Assembly: GCA_035363095.1 (NCBI GenBank) | Contig: DAOSEK010000006.1 | Span: 1-64,000, forward strand | Length of the DNA stretch: 64,000 nt | Source of the DNA: DAOSEK01 sp035363095 | GTDB lineage: Archaea; Nanobdellota; Nanobdellia; Woesearchaeales; UBA119 | Direction: 5' to 3' | In this document: piece by piece, positions 1 to 8,736 of the stretch | Numbering within the stretch: position 1 is the first letter of the stretch | Layout: each line of letters begins with the position of its first letter | Translations under genes and position numbers: made by a program | Notes under the pieces: model-generated | What the model was told of the DNA's origin: nothing | What the model saw: only the letters and a program-made list of their open reading frames with translations | Database searches by the model: none

Positions 1-187
<187 letters not shown>

Positions 188-289
188 GAGTCTCTTTGAA
201 GAAATTATTCTATTTATTCTTTTCTAAATTATTTATTCTTATAGAACTTTTAATAAGTATAATACAAAATAATAAGGAAGTGACAATAT

Positions 290-356
290 GCAGAAGAGAT
301 TGTAGAAGAGATTGTAGAAGAGATAGTAGAAGAGATTGTAGAAGAGATAGTAAAAG
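290..356. repeat. 12-bp tandem repeat
   Basis: About five and a half copies of AGAAGAGATTGT with G/T changes in the last positions. It lies inside an open frame (196-477, TTG start) that would encode Arg-Arg-Asp-Cys/Ser repeats, but there is no ribosome-binding site and no composition like the neighbouring genes. I treat it as non-coding low-complexity DNA in the divergent spacer between 187 and 591. Confidence 0.8.
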
Positions 357-590
357 AGAGGTCATAAAAAATGTTGTGGAAGGTATTATGAGAAGTATCA
401 TAAGAAGCATTATAAGAAATATGTTCAGAGACAAATTAAAGGAGAAAATTAAGAAAAAAAAGTCACATGACGATTAACAAATAGAACGATTAACAAAGAG
501 CAATATGGGCTAGGAGAAACCTTTACTTTTTGTAAAGACTTCTAGAGCATTTATTCTAGTATTTTATTTGAGACCCTAATAAGGATACGC

Positions 591-977
591 TTATTCCTTG
601 CAAGATATGTCTTCTATACCTAAAGGATTATATATGCTTCCTCTCTCAACTCGACAATTCTCAAGGTTCTTTATTGATTCTAAAAGATTTAGCTGTTCTT
701 TTGGGTTTTGGTCATTAAATCTTAGGATTATTGAGTTTGTGTATTTGAGTGCCTCAAAATAAACAGGAGGATTGTATTTCTCTATTATGCTAATTACAGT
801 GTTCTTTGCAGACAGGGTATTTTTTTCATCTCCTAAAAAAGAGATGAAGTATTCGTAATCCCAAGGCTCTTTTTCAAGGATTTGTTTTTTTTCAATCCAT
901 TCTGACTTTGAAAGGTAGCTTAAGTTTGCTTCCTTTTCTAGATTTCCGAGATTCGTATTTTCTTTTTTTTCATCCAT
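591..977 (-). CDS. Hypothetical protein downstream of the subtilase
   Basis: A 128-residue acidic protein without signal peptide or membrane segment. The start at 977 is supported by AAAGGTGA seven nt upstream. It begins 20 bp after the stop of the subtilase gene on the same strand, so the two are almost certainly co-transcribed. A region of mixed helix/strand character around residues 35-115 (WDYEYFISFLGDEKN, then NPPVYFEALKYTNSIILRF) looks like a folded domain, but I do not recognise the family. A role tied to the protease (substrate, inhibitor or partner) is only inferred from position. Confidence 0.7.
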   Translation of the reverse strand: MDEKKENTNLGNLEKEANLSYLSKSEWIEKKQILEKEPWDYEYFISFLGDEKNTLSAKNTVISIIEKYNPPVYFEALKYTNSIILRFNDQNPKEQLNLLESIKNLENCRVERGSIYNPLGIEDISCKE

Positions 978-997
978 TTATTTCACCTTTTTATTGA

Positions 998-2467
998 TTA
1001 TTTTAGATTGTTGATTTTTTCATAAAGAATTCTTTTTTTTGCAAGGAGTGTATTGACTTTATTTTCAATTTCATCATATTTTTTCGAGATATAGTTAAGA
1101 AAATCTTCAGCTTTGTTAAAATTATTTTCAGGAAAAAGTGATTTAAATATAGTATCATCAATATCTATGAAACCTTTTTTTGATTTGTCAGGATTGTTAT
1201 TTTTGCTCTTGTTTTTTTCATCCCAAACTAGATCCCTATCGTAAACATATCTCATCATAGCATCTATTTTTATTAATCCAGCGCCAAACACAAATGAATC
1301 CGGAAAAGAGAGGTCTGTTTTTAATTCCTTTGCAGTGTCTTTCATAATCTCTTCGAAATCAATTCCTTGGCAATAGGATTTGTAAATCGCAGCACATCCT
1401 GAAACGTGAGGTGCAGCCATTGAAGTACCTGTCATAGAGCAATATTCGCCACCTTTATAGGCAGAGATTATTTCAACTCCTGGCGCACTTATATCTAAGG
1501 AATTGCAAATATTACTAAATTCTGCATGTCTTTGATCTTTTTCAAGAGCTGCTACAGATATAACGCTTGGACCAAATGCTGCAGGATAACTATCTCCTAT
1601 TGCTTCATTACCTGCAGCGGCAACTAAAATTAGACCTTTGGAGTATGCAATTGCACAAATATTTTGAAAAACACTTGTTGCTCCACTTGAGCCTAAACTC
1701 ATGTTTATAATATCCATTTTATTGTCTATTGACCATTCTATTGCTTTTATTACATTAGCTTCAGAGCCATATCCATCATCTCCTAGTACTTTTAAGGCAT
1801 ATAAATCTGCCTGAGTTGCAACCCCTATTGTTTCACCCGCGCAGATTCCCGCCACATGGGTTCCATGTCCTTGTCGATCTATTGGTGGTTCATCAGCTAC
1901 AAAGTTCTTTCCTAGAGAGGGATCAGTTCGACCTTGAAATTCTTTGTGAGAAAAATCAATTCCTGTGTCTATTACCCCTATTTTTATCCCTTGTCCTTTG
2001 GAGTATTGGGTAGCGATGTCTGCACCTATCATTGCAAGATTCCATTTACTTTGGTTTTTTTGGTATGGCACAGTTTTTGGTTTTAGAATATTTTGAGTAC
2101 AGAATTTAAAACCTGATTCTACTTCTGTGATCATCTGATTTATCTTATCATATTTTTTCTCAATACTTTCTAAACGCTTTCCTGATACTATGTCCTTTAT
2201 GTTTTTTGCATCTTTTCCTTCTACACTCATAATAAAACAAGGAACATAGTTTAATGCATATTCAATCTTTCCTATTTTTGAAAGAGAGCTTTCAAGGGAT
2301 CTTATTGATTTTTCATCTTTGGGATTGTATCTGACATATAATTGGATTGGAGAATTTTCTCTAATTGATACTTTGATTTGTTGTTCGAGATTGATTGCTC
2401 TGCTCTGATAAAGCTTAAATGCAGGGTCTTCTTTTCCTAAGGGGAATGCATCAAACCAAGATTTCAT
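998..2467 (-). CDS. Subtilisin-like serine protease (S8 family), intracellular type
   Basis: A 489-residue subtilase with a complete catalytic triad: Asp167 in IGVIDTGIDFSH, His201 in HGTHVAG, Ser349 in GTSMAAPHVSG, plus oxyanion-hole Asn287 in AAAGN. Residues about 40-105 resemble an I9-type propeptide/inhibitor domain (IQLYVRYNPKDEKSIRSLES). The C-terminal ~90 residues after the catalytic domain are Lys/Asn/Glu-rich and helical. There is no signal peptide: the N-terminus MKSWFDAFPLGKED is polar, so the enzyme is probably cytoplasmic, or exported by a route not visible here. A TATA-like ATTTATAG lies about 25 nt upstream of the ATG. It heads a two-gene unit with the 128-residue gene. Family assignment is secure; substrate unknown. 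Confidence 0.95.
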   Translation of the reverse strand: MKSWFDAFPLGKEDPAFKLYQSRAINLEQQIKVSIRENSPIQLYVRYNPKDEKSIRSLESSLSKIGKIEYALNYVPCFIMSVEGKDAKNIKDIVSGKRLESIEKKYDKINQMITEVESGFKFCTQNILKPKTVPYQKNQSKWNLAMIGADIATQYSKGQGIKIGVIDTGIDFSHKEFQGRTDPSLGKNFVADEPPIDRQGHGTHVAGICAGETIGVATQADLYALKVLGDDGYGSEANVIKAIEWSIDNKMDIINMSLGSSGATSVFQNICAIAYSKGLILVAAAGNEAIGDSYPAAFGPSVISVAALEKDQRHAEFSNICNSLDISAPGVEIISAYKGGEYCSMTGTSMAAPHVSGCAAIYKSYCQGIDFEEIMKDTAKELKTDLSFPDSFVFGAGLIKIDAMMRYVYDRDLVWDEKNKSKNNNPDKSKKGFIDIDDTIFKSLFPENNFNKAEDFLNYISKKYDEIENKVNTLLAKKRILYEKINNLK

Positions 2468-2554
2468 GATATTTTGTATCTGTTCTATAAATTAAAAAAA
2501 TTGCTTAGAAAAATTCGTAAAAAAAACGAAAAGTATGTGTTTAAAAGGAAAAAA

Positions 2555-2815
2555 ATGAAAAACATCGGTATAAATACCGAGGTACCTCGTGAATAGTCGA
2601 GGTTAATCCTTGCAAAAATCCGTCTATTCAAACTTTTGGCTTGAAAAATCAACAACCTCGCCCTAAAGGCTGAGGTATGTTGGTAATATTAAAGCATGCG
2701 CTGTATTCAGCTAGGTTGTTGATTACTGAAAAGTGTACCGAATCCTCTTGTTGAAACATGAGGTATGCTTTTCTATTGACCAAATTATGCAAAATGAGCA
2801 TGATTTCATGAAATC
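2555..2815 (+). repeat. Family R dispersed element, full copy, forward
   Basis: A full copy with modules A (2555-2647), B (2648-2723), C (2724-2775) and a tail ending in the palindrome GATTTCATGAAATC (2802-2815). Module A has two hairpins: CGGTATAAATACCG and ACCTCG...CGAGGT. Module B is framed by CAACAACCT and AGGTTGTTG with an inner CCTCGCCC/GGCTGAGG hairpin. Module C has an outer GTGTACC/GGTATGC stem. It fills the spacer between asnS and the subtilase gene. Confidence 0.9.
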
Positions 2816-2855
2816 TAAAAAAAATAATTTGTTTGAGTAGTAACGCAAAATTATT

Positions 2856-4151
2856 TTATGGCGTGTATCTTGTCATTGTTCTAGGAAAAGCAATTGCATC
2901 CCTTATTGTATCAAGTTTGCAAATCCAAGATATTACTCTTTCAACACCCATCCCAAATCCAGAATGTGGAACGGAGCCATAGCGCCTAGTATCTAGATAA
3001 AATTCGTAATTTTTTAGGTCTTCTCCTTGTTCAATCAATCTTTTTTCTATCTTTTTTTGATCCTCTTCTCTTTGCGATGCGCCAATTAGTTCACCATAGT
3101 TTTCAGGAGCTAAAACATCAAAGCCTAATACTACATCTGGATTTTTTGGGTCCTCTTTCATGTAAAATGCTTTGACTATTTTAGGGTATTTCGTAACAAT
3201 TATCGGAGTATCAAAATCAGATGTAAGTTTATCTTCTTCGATTGTTCTTAGGTCTTTTCCCCAATCTATTTTTAGGTTGTATTTGTCATTTAGAATTTTT
3301 AATGCCTCATCATAGGTCATTTTTATGAATGGCTTTTTCAAAGAGGTTTCTAAAACAGAAGTATCTCTTTTTAGTACTTCAAGGTCGTATTTATTTTTTT
3401 CAAGAACTGCTTTGAGTATGTGTTTTATAAGTTTTTCAGCATATTCTTGAAGTTGTTCAAAATCACACCATACGCTTTCCATTTCTGCATGCCAGTATTC
3501 GCTTAAGTGCCTTGAAGTTCTTGATTTCTCTGCTCTAAAAGATGGTGCAATACAGTAAATTTTTTCTAATGCGAATATTGCTGCTTCTGCGTGAAGTTGC
3601 CAAGTTTGGGTAAGAAATAAGTCTTTACCATAATAATCTACTTTAAAAAGTGTTGAACCCCCTTCACATTGACTTGACATTATGCTAGGTGATTGACACT
3701 CGTAAAAATCTTTGTTTCTGAAGAAATCATGAACTGCACCTAGTACTGTGCTTCGGATTTTTAGTATTGATGTCATTTTTCGGCTTCTTAGCCAAAGATG
3801 TCTTACATCTGCTAAAAATTCAGGGCTAAAATCTTTAGATATTGGAAAATTTTCACTTGTTCCGATAATTTCAAACTCGTTTACTTTTAATTCAATGCCC
3901 ATTGGTGCTTTTTCTTCTTTTTGAATAGTTCCTTTGATTATTAAAGATGATTCAATGGTTATTTTTGAGCATTCATTCCATTTTTCTTCAGGCATTGTTT
4001 CTTTTGCAATCACACATTGTATTATTCCCGTAACATCTCTAATGACTACAAACATAATGGCGTTACTACTTCTTACCCTGTGAACCCAGCCTCTTAACTC
4101 TACTTCTTTTCCCATTTCTTTATTGAGATTTCCTATTTTTGTATATTGCAT
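2856..4151 (-). CDS. asnS: Asparaginyl-tRNA synthetase
   Basis: A 431-residue class IIb aminoacyl-tRNA synthetase, the usual length for archaeal AsnRS. It charges tRNA-Asn with asparagine in the cytoplasm. The N-terminal OB-fold anticodon-binding domain (residues about 1-105, VELRGWVHRVRSSNAI) is followed by the catalytic domain with motif 2 FRAEKSRTSRHLSEYWHAEM and motif 3 GFGMGVERVISWICKLDTIR. The motif-2 sequence and the ending AIAFPRTMTRYTP favour AsnRS over AspRS. The start at 4151 has AAGGTGA eight nt upstream. It is monocistronic, flanked on both sides by family R repeats. A direct AsnRS implies that the GatCAB transamidation route is not needed for Asn. Confidence 0.93.
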   Translation of the reverse strand: MQYTKIGNLNKEMGKEVELRGWVHRVRSSNAIMFVVIRDVTGIIQCVIAKETMPEEKWNECSKITIESSLIIKGTIQKEEKAPMGIELKVNEFEIIGTSENFPISKDFSPEFLADVRHLWLRSRKMTSILKIRSTVLGAVHDFFRNKDFYECQSPSIMSSQCEGGSTLFKVDYYGKDLFLTQTWQLHAEAAIFALEKIYCIAPSFRAEKSRTSRHLSEYWHAEMESVWCDFEQLQEYAEKLIKHILKAVLEKNKYDLEVLKRDTSVLETSLKKPFIKMTYDEALKILNDKYNLKIDWGKDLRTIEEDKLTSDFDTPIIVTKYPKIVKAFYMKEDPKNPDVVLGFDVLAPENYGELIGASQREEDQKKIEKRLIEQGEDLKNYEFYLDTRRYGSVPHSGFGMGVERVISWICKLDTIRDAIAFPRTMTRYTP

Positions 4152-4208
4152 TACTTATTCACCTTTTGCTCATATTGTTCTAATATCATCAAATTTCTAG
4201 ATTTGTTT

Positions 4209-4335
4209 GATTTTATGAATCCGTCATTTGCATACTTTGGTTTTTAAGGTATTGTGATTGGACTAATTTAAAAAAGATTCACCGTCAATAATCTTTGGAA
4301 TACCTAAAGTATTTATGCTTGAAAGTTTTCTATTT
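4209..4335 (-). repeat. Family R, degenerate module A, reverse
   Basis: It starts with GATTTTATGAATC, followed by CCGTCATTTGCATACTTTGG, and ends with the AGTATTTATGCTTGAAAG hairpin arm. The middle is strongly diverged from other copies. Confidence 0.6.
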
Positions 4336-4460
4336 GTATGTCTCAATTTCTTTAAGGTTTAAAAATAATCCATAAAAAAACTAATTTAACTATTTAAAGC
4401 TAAAATAAAAAGTTATTTGTTTTTTAGTTTTATTTTTCGGTGTTTTAGCCTATTTGTTAA

Positions 4461-4597
4461 AATCAACAACCTCACCCTAAAGGGCGAGCTGTGTTGGTAA
4501 TATAAAAGCATGCGCTGTATTAAAGCGAGGTTTTTGATTACAAAAAAGCGTACCAAGTCTTCGTGTTTAAACATGAGGTATCCGTTTCTATTAATGA
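4461..4597 (+). repeat. Family R, modules B and C, forward
   Basis: Module B begins AATCAACAACCTC and contains CTCACCCTAAAGGGCGAG; module C contains AGCGTACC...GAGGTATCC. Module A and the terminal palindrome are missing. This shows that modules can occur independently. Confidence 0.85.
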
Positions 4598-4659
4598 AAA
4601 TTTATATTAAAAAACAATTAAAAAAGATTTAATTAAAAGGATGAAAAGCATGCCCTTTA

Positions 4660-4842
4660 TTAATTGTTATTAGAATTATCGTATAATAAATTATTGTAAT
4701 CAAGATAATTATTGTAAAGAAATCTTATTAAAAAGCCTTCAGATTTTACTTGGCTGGTTACTTTTGGATTATCCACTTTTTGAGTGTTTACTTCCCTTAA
4801 AGCACTTTGGCTTTTTACTCGCTCAATCTTTTCTTTTGACAT
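4660..4842 (-). CDS. Possible small hypothetical protein
   Basis: A 60-codon frame with a Lys/Glu/Ser-rich N-terminus (MSKEKIERVKSQSALREV) and an Asn/Tyr-rich C-terminus (NNYLDYNNLLYDNSNNN). An AAAGGTC sequence six nt before the ATG could serve as a ribosome-binding site. The gene is isolated between two family R fragments, and no family is recognised. The Asn-rich tail is typical of A+T-rich spacer DNA, so it could be spurious. Confidence 0.35.
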   Translation of the reverse strand: MSKEKIERVKSQSALREVNTQKVDNPKVTSQVKSEGFLIRFLYNNYLDYNNLLYDNSNNN

Positions 4843-5003
4843 GATTTGACCTTTGTTTAGACCAAGAAATGTTAAATAGTATAAAAAGATATCTAAACAC
4901 GGTTTTTTTAAAAAATTGATTTGTTATTGATTGAGAATAATTTGATATTAAGAATTATTAAGAATTTGATTTTATTAGTAAGTGAATTTCTATCTTATTT
5001 CAT

Positions 5004-5131
5004 TGATTTTATGAATCTGTCATTTGCATACTTTGCTTCCTTAAGTAAAAAGTTTGAATAGACGGATTTTTGCAAGGATTAACCTTGACTATTCGCGAGA
5101 TATATCTGCATTTATGCCGAGGTTTTTTATT
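5004..5131 (-). repeat. Family R, module A, reverse
   Basis: It begins GATTTTATGAATC, then GTCATTTGCATACTTTG, GTTTGAATAGACGGATT, GCAAGGATTAACCTTGAC, ATTCGCGAGATA and ATTTATGCCGAGGTT. It occupies the 3' side of the hydrolase gene at 5164. Confidence 0.85.
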
Positions 5132-5163
5132 TTTGAATATTTGAAAATTAATTAAATTATGTT

Positions 5164-5823
5164 TTAGTTTACAGGGTATAGTATTGCAACTTCACAAGGT
5201 GCTTTTTCTCTGAATAACTCTGGTTCTTCTGATGTGCCAACAATGTTACCATAATGCATAGGGATTGCAAGTTTTGGCTTTAGATGATTACATGCTTCTG
5301 CAGCCTCTTCTGAGTTCATTGTAAATTTACCGCCGATTGGAATCATTATAATATCACAACCGTAAGCTACAGACATTTCAGGCGTGTAGTCTGTATCTCC
5401 ACAATGATAGATTTTAATTCCGTTTATCTTGAATAGGTAGCCTACCCAGTTTTTATCTTTGGGATGGTATGAACTGTATTTGTTATATGCTTCTATTGCA
5501 TCTACACCAAAATTTATGAAATCATAAGAAGTAGAAGGTTGTATTACAGTACCTGTTGAGGGATATTCGGATGAAATCTCGCTTGGAACTATAATCTTTG
5601 TTTGAGGGGTTCTTATTTTAGAGATGTCCTTTGGGCTATAATGGTCAAAATGAGGATGGGTTATAAAAATGTAATCTGCATAACCTTTAGGGTTTGAAAG
5701 ATTGTAAGGATCAATGTAAATCTTTATGTTTTTATCAAGGATTTTTATCCTAAAACCTGCATGACCTAAATACTCTATTGAAACATTGTTTAATTCTACT
5801 AAATTGTTGGTTATTAATACCAT
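5164..5823 (-). CDS. UPF0173/UlaG-like metallo-beta-lactamase-fold hydrolase
   Basis: A 219-residue metal-dependent hydrolase of the short MBL group. It begins with the typical VSIEYLGHAGFRI strand, then carries the metal motif THPHFDHYS (HxHxDH type) at about residues 56-64, the GDTDYTPEM loop, and a late PMHYGNI histidine. These are the expected zinc ligands. It lacks the extra domains of RNase Z/RNase J, so nucleic-acid processing is unlikely; the natural substrate of this family in archaea is unknown. AAGGT precedes the start at 5823. It is flanked by family R fragments and appears monocistronic. Confidence 0.88.
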   Translation of the reverse strand: MVLITNNLVELNNVSIEYLGHAGFRIKILDKNIKIYIDPYNLSNPKGYADYIFITHPHFDHYSPKDISKIRTPQTKIIVPSEISSEYPSTGTVIQPSTSYDFINFGVDAIEAYNKYSSYHPKDKNWVGYLFKINGIKIYHCGDTDYTPEMSVAYGCDIIMIPIGGKFTMNSEEAAEACNHLKPKLAIPMHYGNIVGTSEEPELFREKAPCEVAILYPVN

Positions 5824-5974
5824 TATTTAAACCTTTTTTAATTTTGTGGGTGATTTTTTAAGATTTTCGAACATATCTTAAGATTTTTAAGTTAGATATA
5901 AACGTGTTTGTTTTTAATGTAAAACTTTAAATGATTTTGGGTTATTTAGAATATATTTAGTGAATTTGTTTAGT

Positions 5975-6128
5975 TGATTTCATGAATCTATCATTTTGCA
6001 TACTTTGGTATTGAGGTTTATTCTTGAGATCGAAATTTTGAAGATAATGATTCACTTAAAGATTAATCTTGACTATCTACGGGATACTTTACGGCATACT
6101 TTGGCATTTATGCAGAGATTTTTCATTA
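5975..6128 (-). repeat. Family R, diverged module A, reverse
   Basis: It begins GATTTCATGAATC, contains TTTTGCATACTTTGG and ATTAATCTTGACTATC, and ends ATTTATGCAGAGATTTTTCAT. An internal segment (CATACTTTGGCATTTATG) is partly duplicated. Confidence 0.75.
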
Positions 6129-6177
6129 ATTTAAAAATGTATTTTTGAAATGATTTTTTAGCTAGTACATTAATATT

Positions 6178-6247
6178 TAGTATTATCTATAAGTATTATT
6201 TATAAGTATTATTTATAAGTATTATCTATAAGTATTATTTATAAGCA
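6178..6247. repeat. 13-bp tandem repeat
   Basis: Five copies of AGTATTATYTATA in the long spacer upstream of the HerA-like gene. Each unit contains a TATA-like sequence. No coding potential is seen. Nothing else is recognisable between 6250 and 6420. Confidence 0.8.
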
Positions 6248-6421
6248 TATTTTAGTTAATTATTTTTCAGGGGTTTGTTTTATTCAAGTACTCTTTTGAT
6301 AAAGTTTAAAAACACCAAGGTGTTATGGTTATTGTTGTTTTATGTTTTTTAGTTGTGTTTTTTGTTTTGTTGGTTTTGTGATGATATTTTTTTATAATTA
6401 TTTTAATAGGTTTTATGAAAA

Positions 6422-6461
6422 AATACCGATTTTATGAAAAGATGTAAGAATGATCGGTATT
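6422..6461. other. Inverted repeat (9-bp stem) upstream of the HerA-like gene
   Basis: AATACCGAT at 6422-6430 and ATCGGTATT at 6453-6461 form a perfect 9-bp stem around a 22-nt loop, about 110 bp before the start at 6570. It could be an operator or an RNA hairpin; the ACCGAT core also resembles the first hairpin of family R module A. Confidence 0.55.
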
Positions 6462-6569
6462 GTGTCTTGTATATCTTTATTTAATTATTTAGTAAAAGTT
6501 TGAATAAAAATTATTAGATGAAGGATATTGATTGTTTTTTTAAATGGGTTTTATTGGAAGTGATTTTTT

Positions 6570-7886
6570 ATGTATGATATTATACTTGGGAGAAGTGATG
6601 AGGATCTTAAAAAGTTTGGTAAGAGTGCAACAGCGTTTATAGGAAAACAATATGTCAAAATGGGAAATACTACCTCTTTATCAAATAGTATTTATCTTGA
6701 TGTGGCAGGACCTCATGTTGTATTTATTTGTGGAAAGAGAGGTTCTGGAAAATCTTATACTATGGGTGCTATCGCTGAAGGGATTCTTTCTGTTGAACCA
6801 AAGGTTAGGGAAAACCTCAGTGTTGTTATTTTAGATACTATGGGAATTTATTGGACAATGAAGTATCCTAATTTGAAAGACAAGGAACTTTTATCGAAAT
6901 GGGATTTGGAAGGAAAAGGATATGATGTTAAGGTTTTTGTTCCAAAGGGTTATTATGATATTTTTAAGAAAAAGGGGGTGCCTGTGGATTTTCCATTTGC
7001 GATAATTCCAAGTGAGCTTTCTGCTGCGGATTGGTGCAATTGTTTTGGTTTAAATCAACATGAACCTACCGCCGTTATTATTGAAAAGACGATTTATGAG
7101 ATGAAATCATTAAATCCTCTTTATGATATTGAGGATATTATTGAGCATATAAGATCAGATCAGGAAGTGTTGCATGAAGAAAAACTTTCTGCTATTAATA
7201 GGTTTAAAGGTGCAAAATCATGGGGGCTTTTTTCTAAGGAAGGTACTAAGTTATCTTCTATTGTTTCGGCAGGGAGTGTATCAATAATTGATGTTAGCTG
7301 TTATGCTACTATGCCTGGAAGCGAAGGTGTTAAAAATCTAGCAATAGGGATTGTTGCCCAAAAGCTTTTTTTAGATAGAATGGAAACAAGGAGGGCAGAA
7401 GAATTTGATGAGCTTAATAGTTCTATACATTATTATTCTTCAGGACAAGCAAAGCAGACAAAAGAAAAGCCTTTAGTCTGGATTGTAATTGATGAGGCGC
7501 ATGAGTTTTTACCTAATAAAGGAAAGACTGCAGCAATGAATTCTCTTATTACTATTCTAAGAGAAGGAAGGCAACCAGGGATATCCTTGATTCTTGCAAC
7601 ACAACAACCAGGAAAGATACATACTGATGTTATGACCCAATCAGATGTGGTTATATCTCACAGACTTACTGCCAAAATGGATGTAGATTCGTTGGCTCTT
7701 TTAATGCAAAGCTATATGCGTGAAGGACTTGATAAGGTTGTAAGTAATGTGCCCAAAACAAAGGGTTCAGCGATGATATTTGATGATTATAATGAAAGGA
7801 TTATTTCTGCACAGATAAGACCAAGAACAACGTGGCATGGTGGGGGAAGTCCAAGTGCGATTCCTAGTAAGAAGAACATATTCTAA
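6570..7886 (+). CDS. HerA-type (DUF87) ATPase
   Basis: A 438-residue P-loop ATPase of the HerA/FtsK superfamily. Walker A is GKRGSGKSYT (about residues 55-64); Walker B is VWIVIDEAHEF (about 303-313); a later LATQQPGKIHTDVMTQ segment fits sensor/arginine-finger features of the family. HerA proteins form hexameric DNA translocases that work with the NurA nuclease in end resection during recombination. No nurA is present in this window, and the N-terminal HAS barrel typical of canonical HerA is short, so this may be one of the HerA-like paralogues. The start is supported by GGAAGTGA eight nt upstream. It is transcribed ahead of the TBP-MCM group but separated from it by 190 bp with its own promoter. 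Confidence 0.88.
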   Translation: MYDIILGRSDEDLKKFGKSATAFIGKQYVKMGNTTSLSNSIYLDVAGPHVVFICGKRGSGKSYTMGAIAEGILSVEPKVRENLSVVILDTMGIYWTMKYPNLKDKELLSKWDLEGKGYDVKVFVPKGYYDIFKKKGVPVDFPFAIIPSELSAADWCNCFGLNQHEPTAVIIEKTIYEMKSLNPLYDIEDIIEHIRSDQEVLHEEKLSAINRFKGAKSWGLFSKEGTKLSSIVSAGSVSIIDVSCYATMPGSEGVKNLAIGIVAQKLFLDRMETRRAEEFDELNSSIHYYSSGQAKQTKEKPLVWIVIDEAHEFLPNKGKTAAMNSLITILREGRQPGISLILATQQPGKIHTDVMTQSDVVISHRLTAKMDVDSLALLMQSYMREGLDKVVSNVPKTKGSAMIFDDYNERIISAQIRPRTTWHGGGSPSAIPSKKNIF

Positions 7887-7935
7887 AAACTGATTTTTGA
7901 TAATTTGTGGTTTTTACGCGTTTAAATTGATGTTT

Positions 7936-7956
7936 GCAGTGGAAATGCAGGGGTAT
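7936..7956 (+). other. Origin-recognition-box-like sequence
   Basis: AGTGGAAATGCAGGGGT at 7938-7954 differs at one of 17 positions from the ORB-like sequence found on the minus strand at 13185-13208 near orc1/cdc6. Archaeal Orc1/Cdc6 boxes have a TGGAAA core followed by a G-string. It lies in the spacer upstream of TBP and MCM. Confidence 0.45.
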
Positions 7957-8002
7957 TTGTGTGTCTATGTTATATTTTTTATTATCAGTTTAATCATACC
8001 AC

Positions 8003-8039
8003 ATCATTTATAAATGATGATACTTTACCTTTATAAATA
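8003..8039 (+). promoter_or_regulatory. TBP promoter: 16-bp palindrome and TATA box
   Basis: ATCATTTATAAATGAT (8003-8018) is a perfect palindrome that itself contains a TATA-like core. A second TATA box, TTTATAAATA (8030-8039), lies at a suitable distance from a start near 8060. The palindrome is well placed as an operator or as a second TBP site for autoregulation; that role is inferred. Confidence 0.6.
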
Positions 8040-8080
8040 GGGATTTGATTTTTTGAATAATCCTGATGGAGGGATATACC

Positions 8081-8626
8081 ATGGAAAAGAATGATATTAA
8101 GGTTGTAAATATTGTTGTTAGCACTTCCCTTGAGCACGACATACCTCTTGAGAAGATGGCGGCGACACTTTCTAATACGGAATATAACCCTGAACAGTTT
8201 CCAGGACTTGTGTTAAGGATTAGAGAGCCTAAGACTTCTGCTTTGCTTTTTAGCTCAGGAAATGTTGTATGCACAGGAGCAAGGTCAATGGAAAAGGTTG
8301 AAGAGGCTATACAAAGAATTATTGAATATTTAAAAAAAGTTAATGTAGAAATTAAAATAAAACCTAAGATAACTGTTCAAAATATTGTTGCTTCAGGAGC
8401 AATAGGATTTGATTTGAACCTTAATAAATTAGCGATGAAGTTAAGAAATACTGAATATGAACCTGAACAGTTTCCAGGACTTGTCTACAAGTTAATAGAC
8501 CCTTCCATTTCTGCCACATTCCTTTTGTTTTCAAATGGAAAGATTGTGTGTACTGGAACAAAGAATGAGGATCAAGTACATTTGGCAACTAAAAAGCTTT
8601 TAGAAAACCTTAAGAAAGTAGTCTAA
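8081..8626 (+). CDS. tbp: TATA-box binding protein (TBP)
   Basis: A 181-residue archaeal TBP built of the two usual ~90-residue direct repeats. The repeated blocks are easy to see: NIVVSTSLEHDIPLEKMAA with YNPEQFPGLVLRI in the first, and NIVASGAIGFDLNLNKLAM with YEPEQFPGLVYKL in the second, each ending in the GxxVCTGT/A strand. TBP bends promoter DNA and recruits TFB and RNA polymerase. I chose ATG 8081 because GGAGGG sits seven nt before it; the in-frame ATG at 8066 would place that site inside the gene. No acidic C-terminal tail is present. It is followed 110 bp later by mcm, and shared transcription is possible. Confidence 0.96.
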   Translation: MEKNDIKVVNIVVSTSLEHDIPLEKMAATLSNTEYNPEQFPGLVLRIREPKTSALLFSSGNVVCTGARSMEKVEEAIQRIIEYLKKVNVEIKIKPKITVQNIVASGAIGFDLNLNKLAMKLRNTEYEPEQFPGLVYKLIDPSISATFLLFSNGKIVCTGTKNEDQVHLATKKLLENLKKVV

Positions 8627-8736
8627 GATTTCACATGTTTTGATGGGAAAGATTTTTTAATTGCTTTTGCTTTTTATTTTTTTGTTGTTTTTGATCTTTT
8701 TTTGAGGGTATTGAATTTGATGGGGGCGTAAATTAA

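Noticed and set aside
196..477. 93-codon frame with Arg-Arg-Asp-Cys repeats
   Set aside because: TTG start without ribosome-binding site, made by a 12-bp tandem repeat, and only eight bp from a divergent ATG. No family resemblance.
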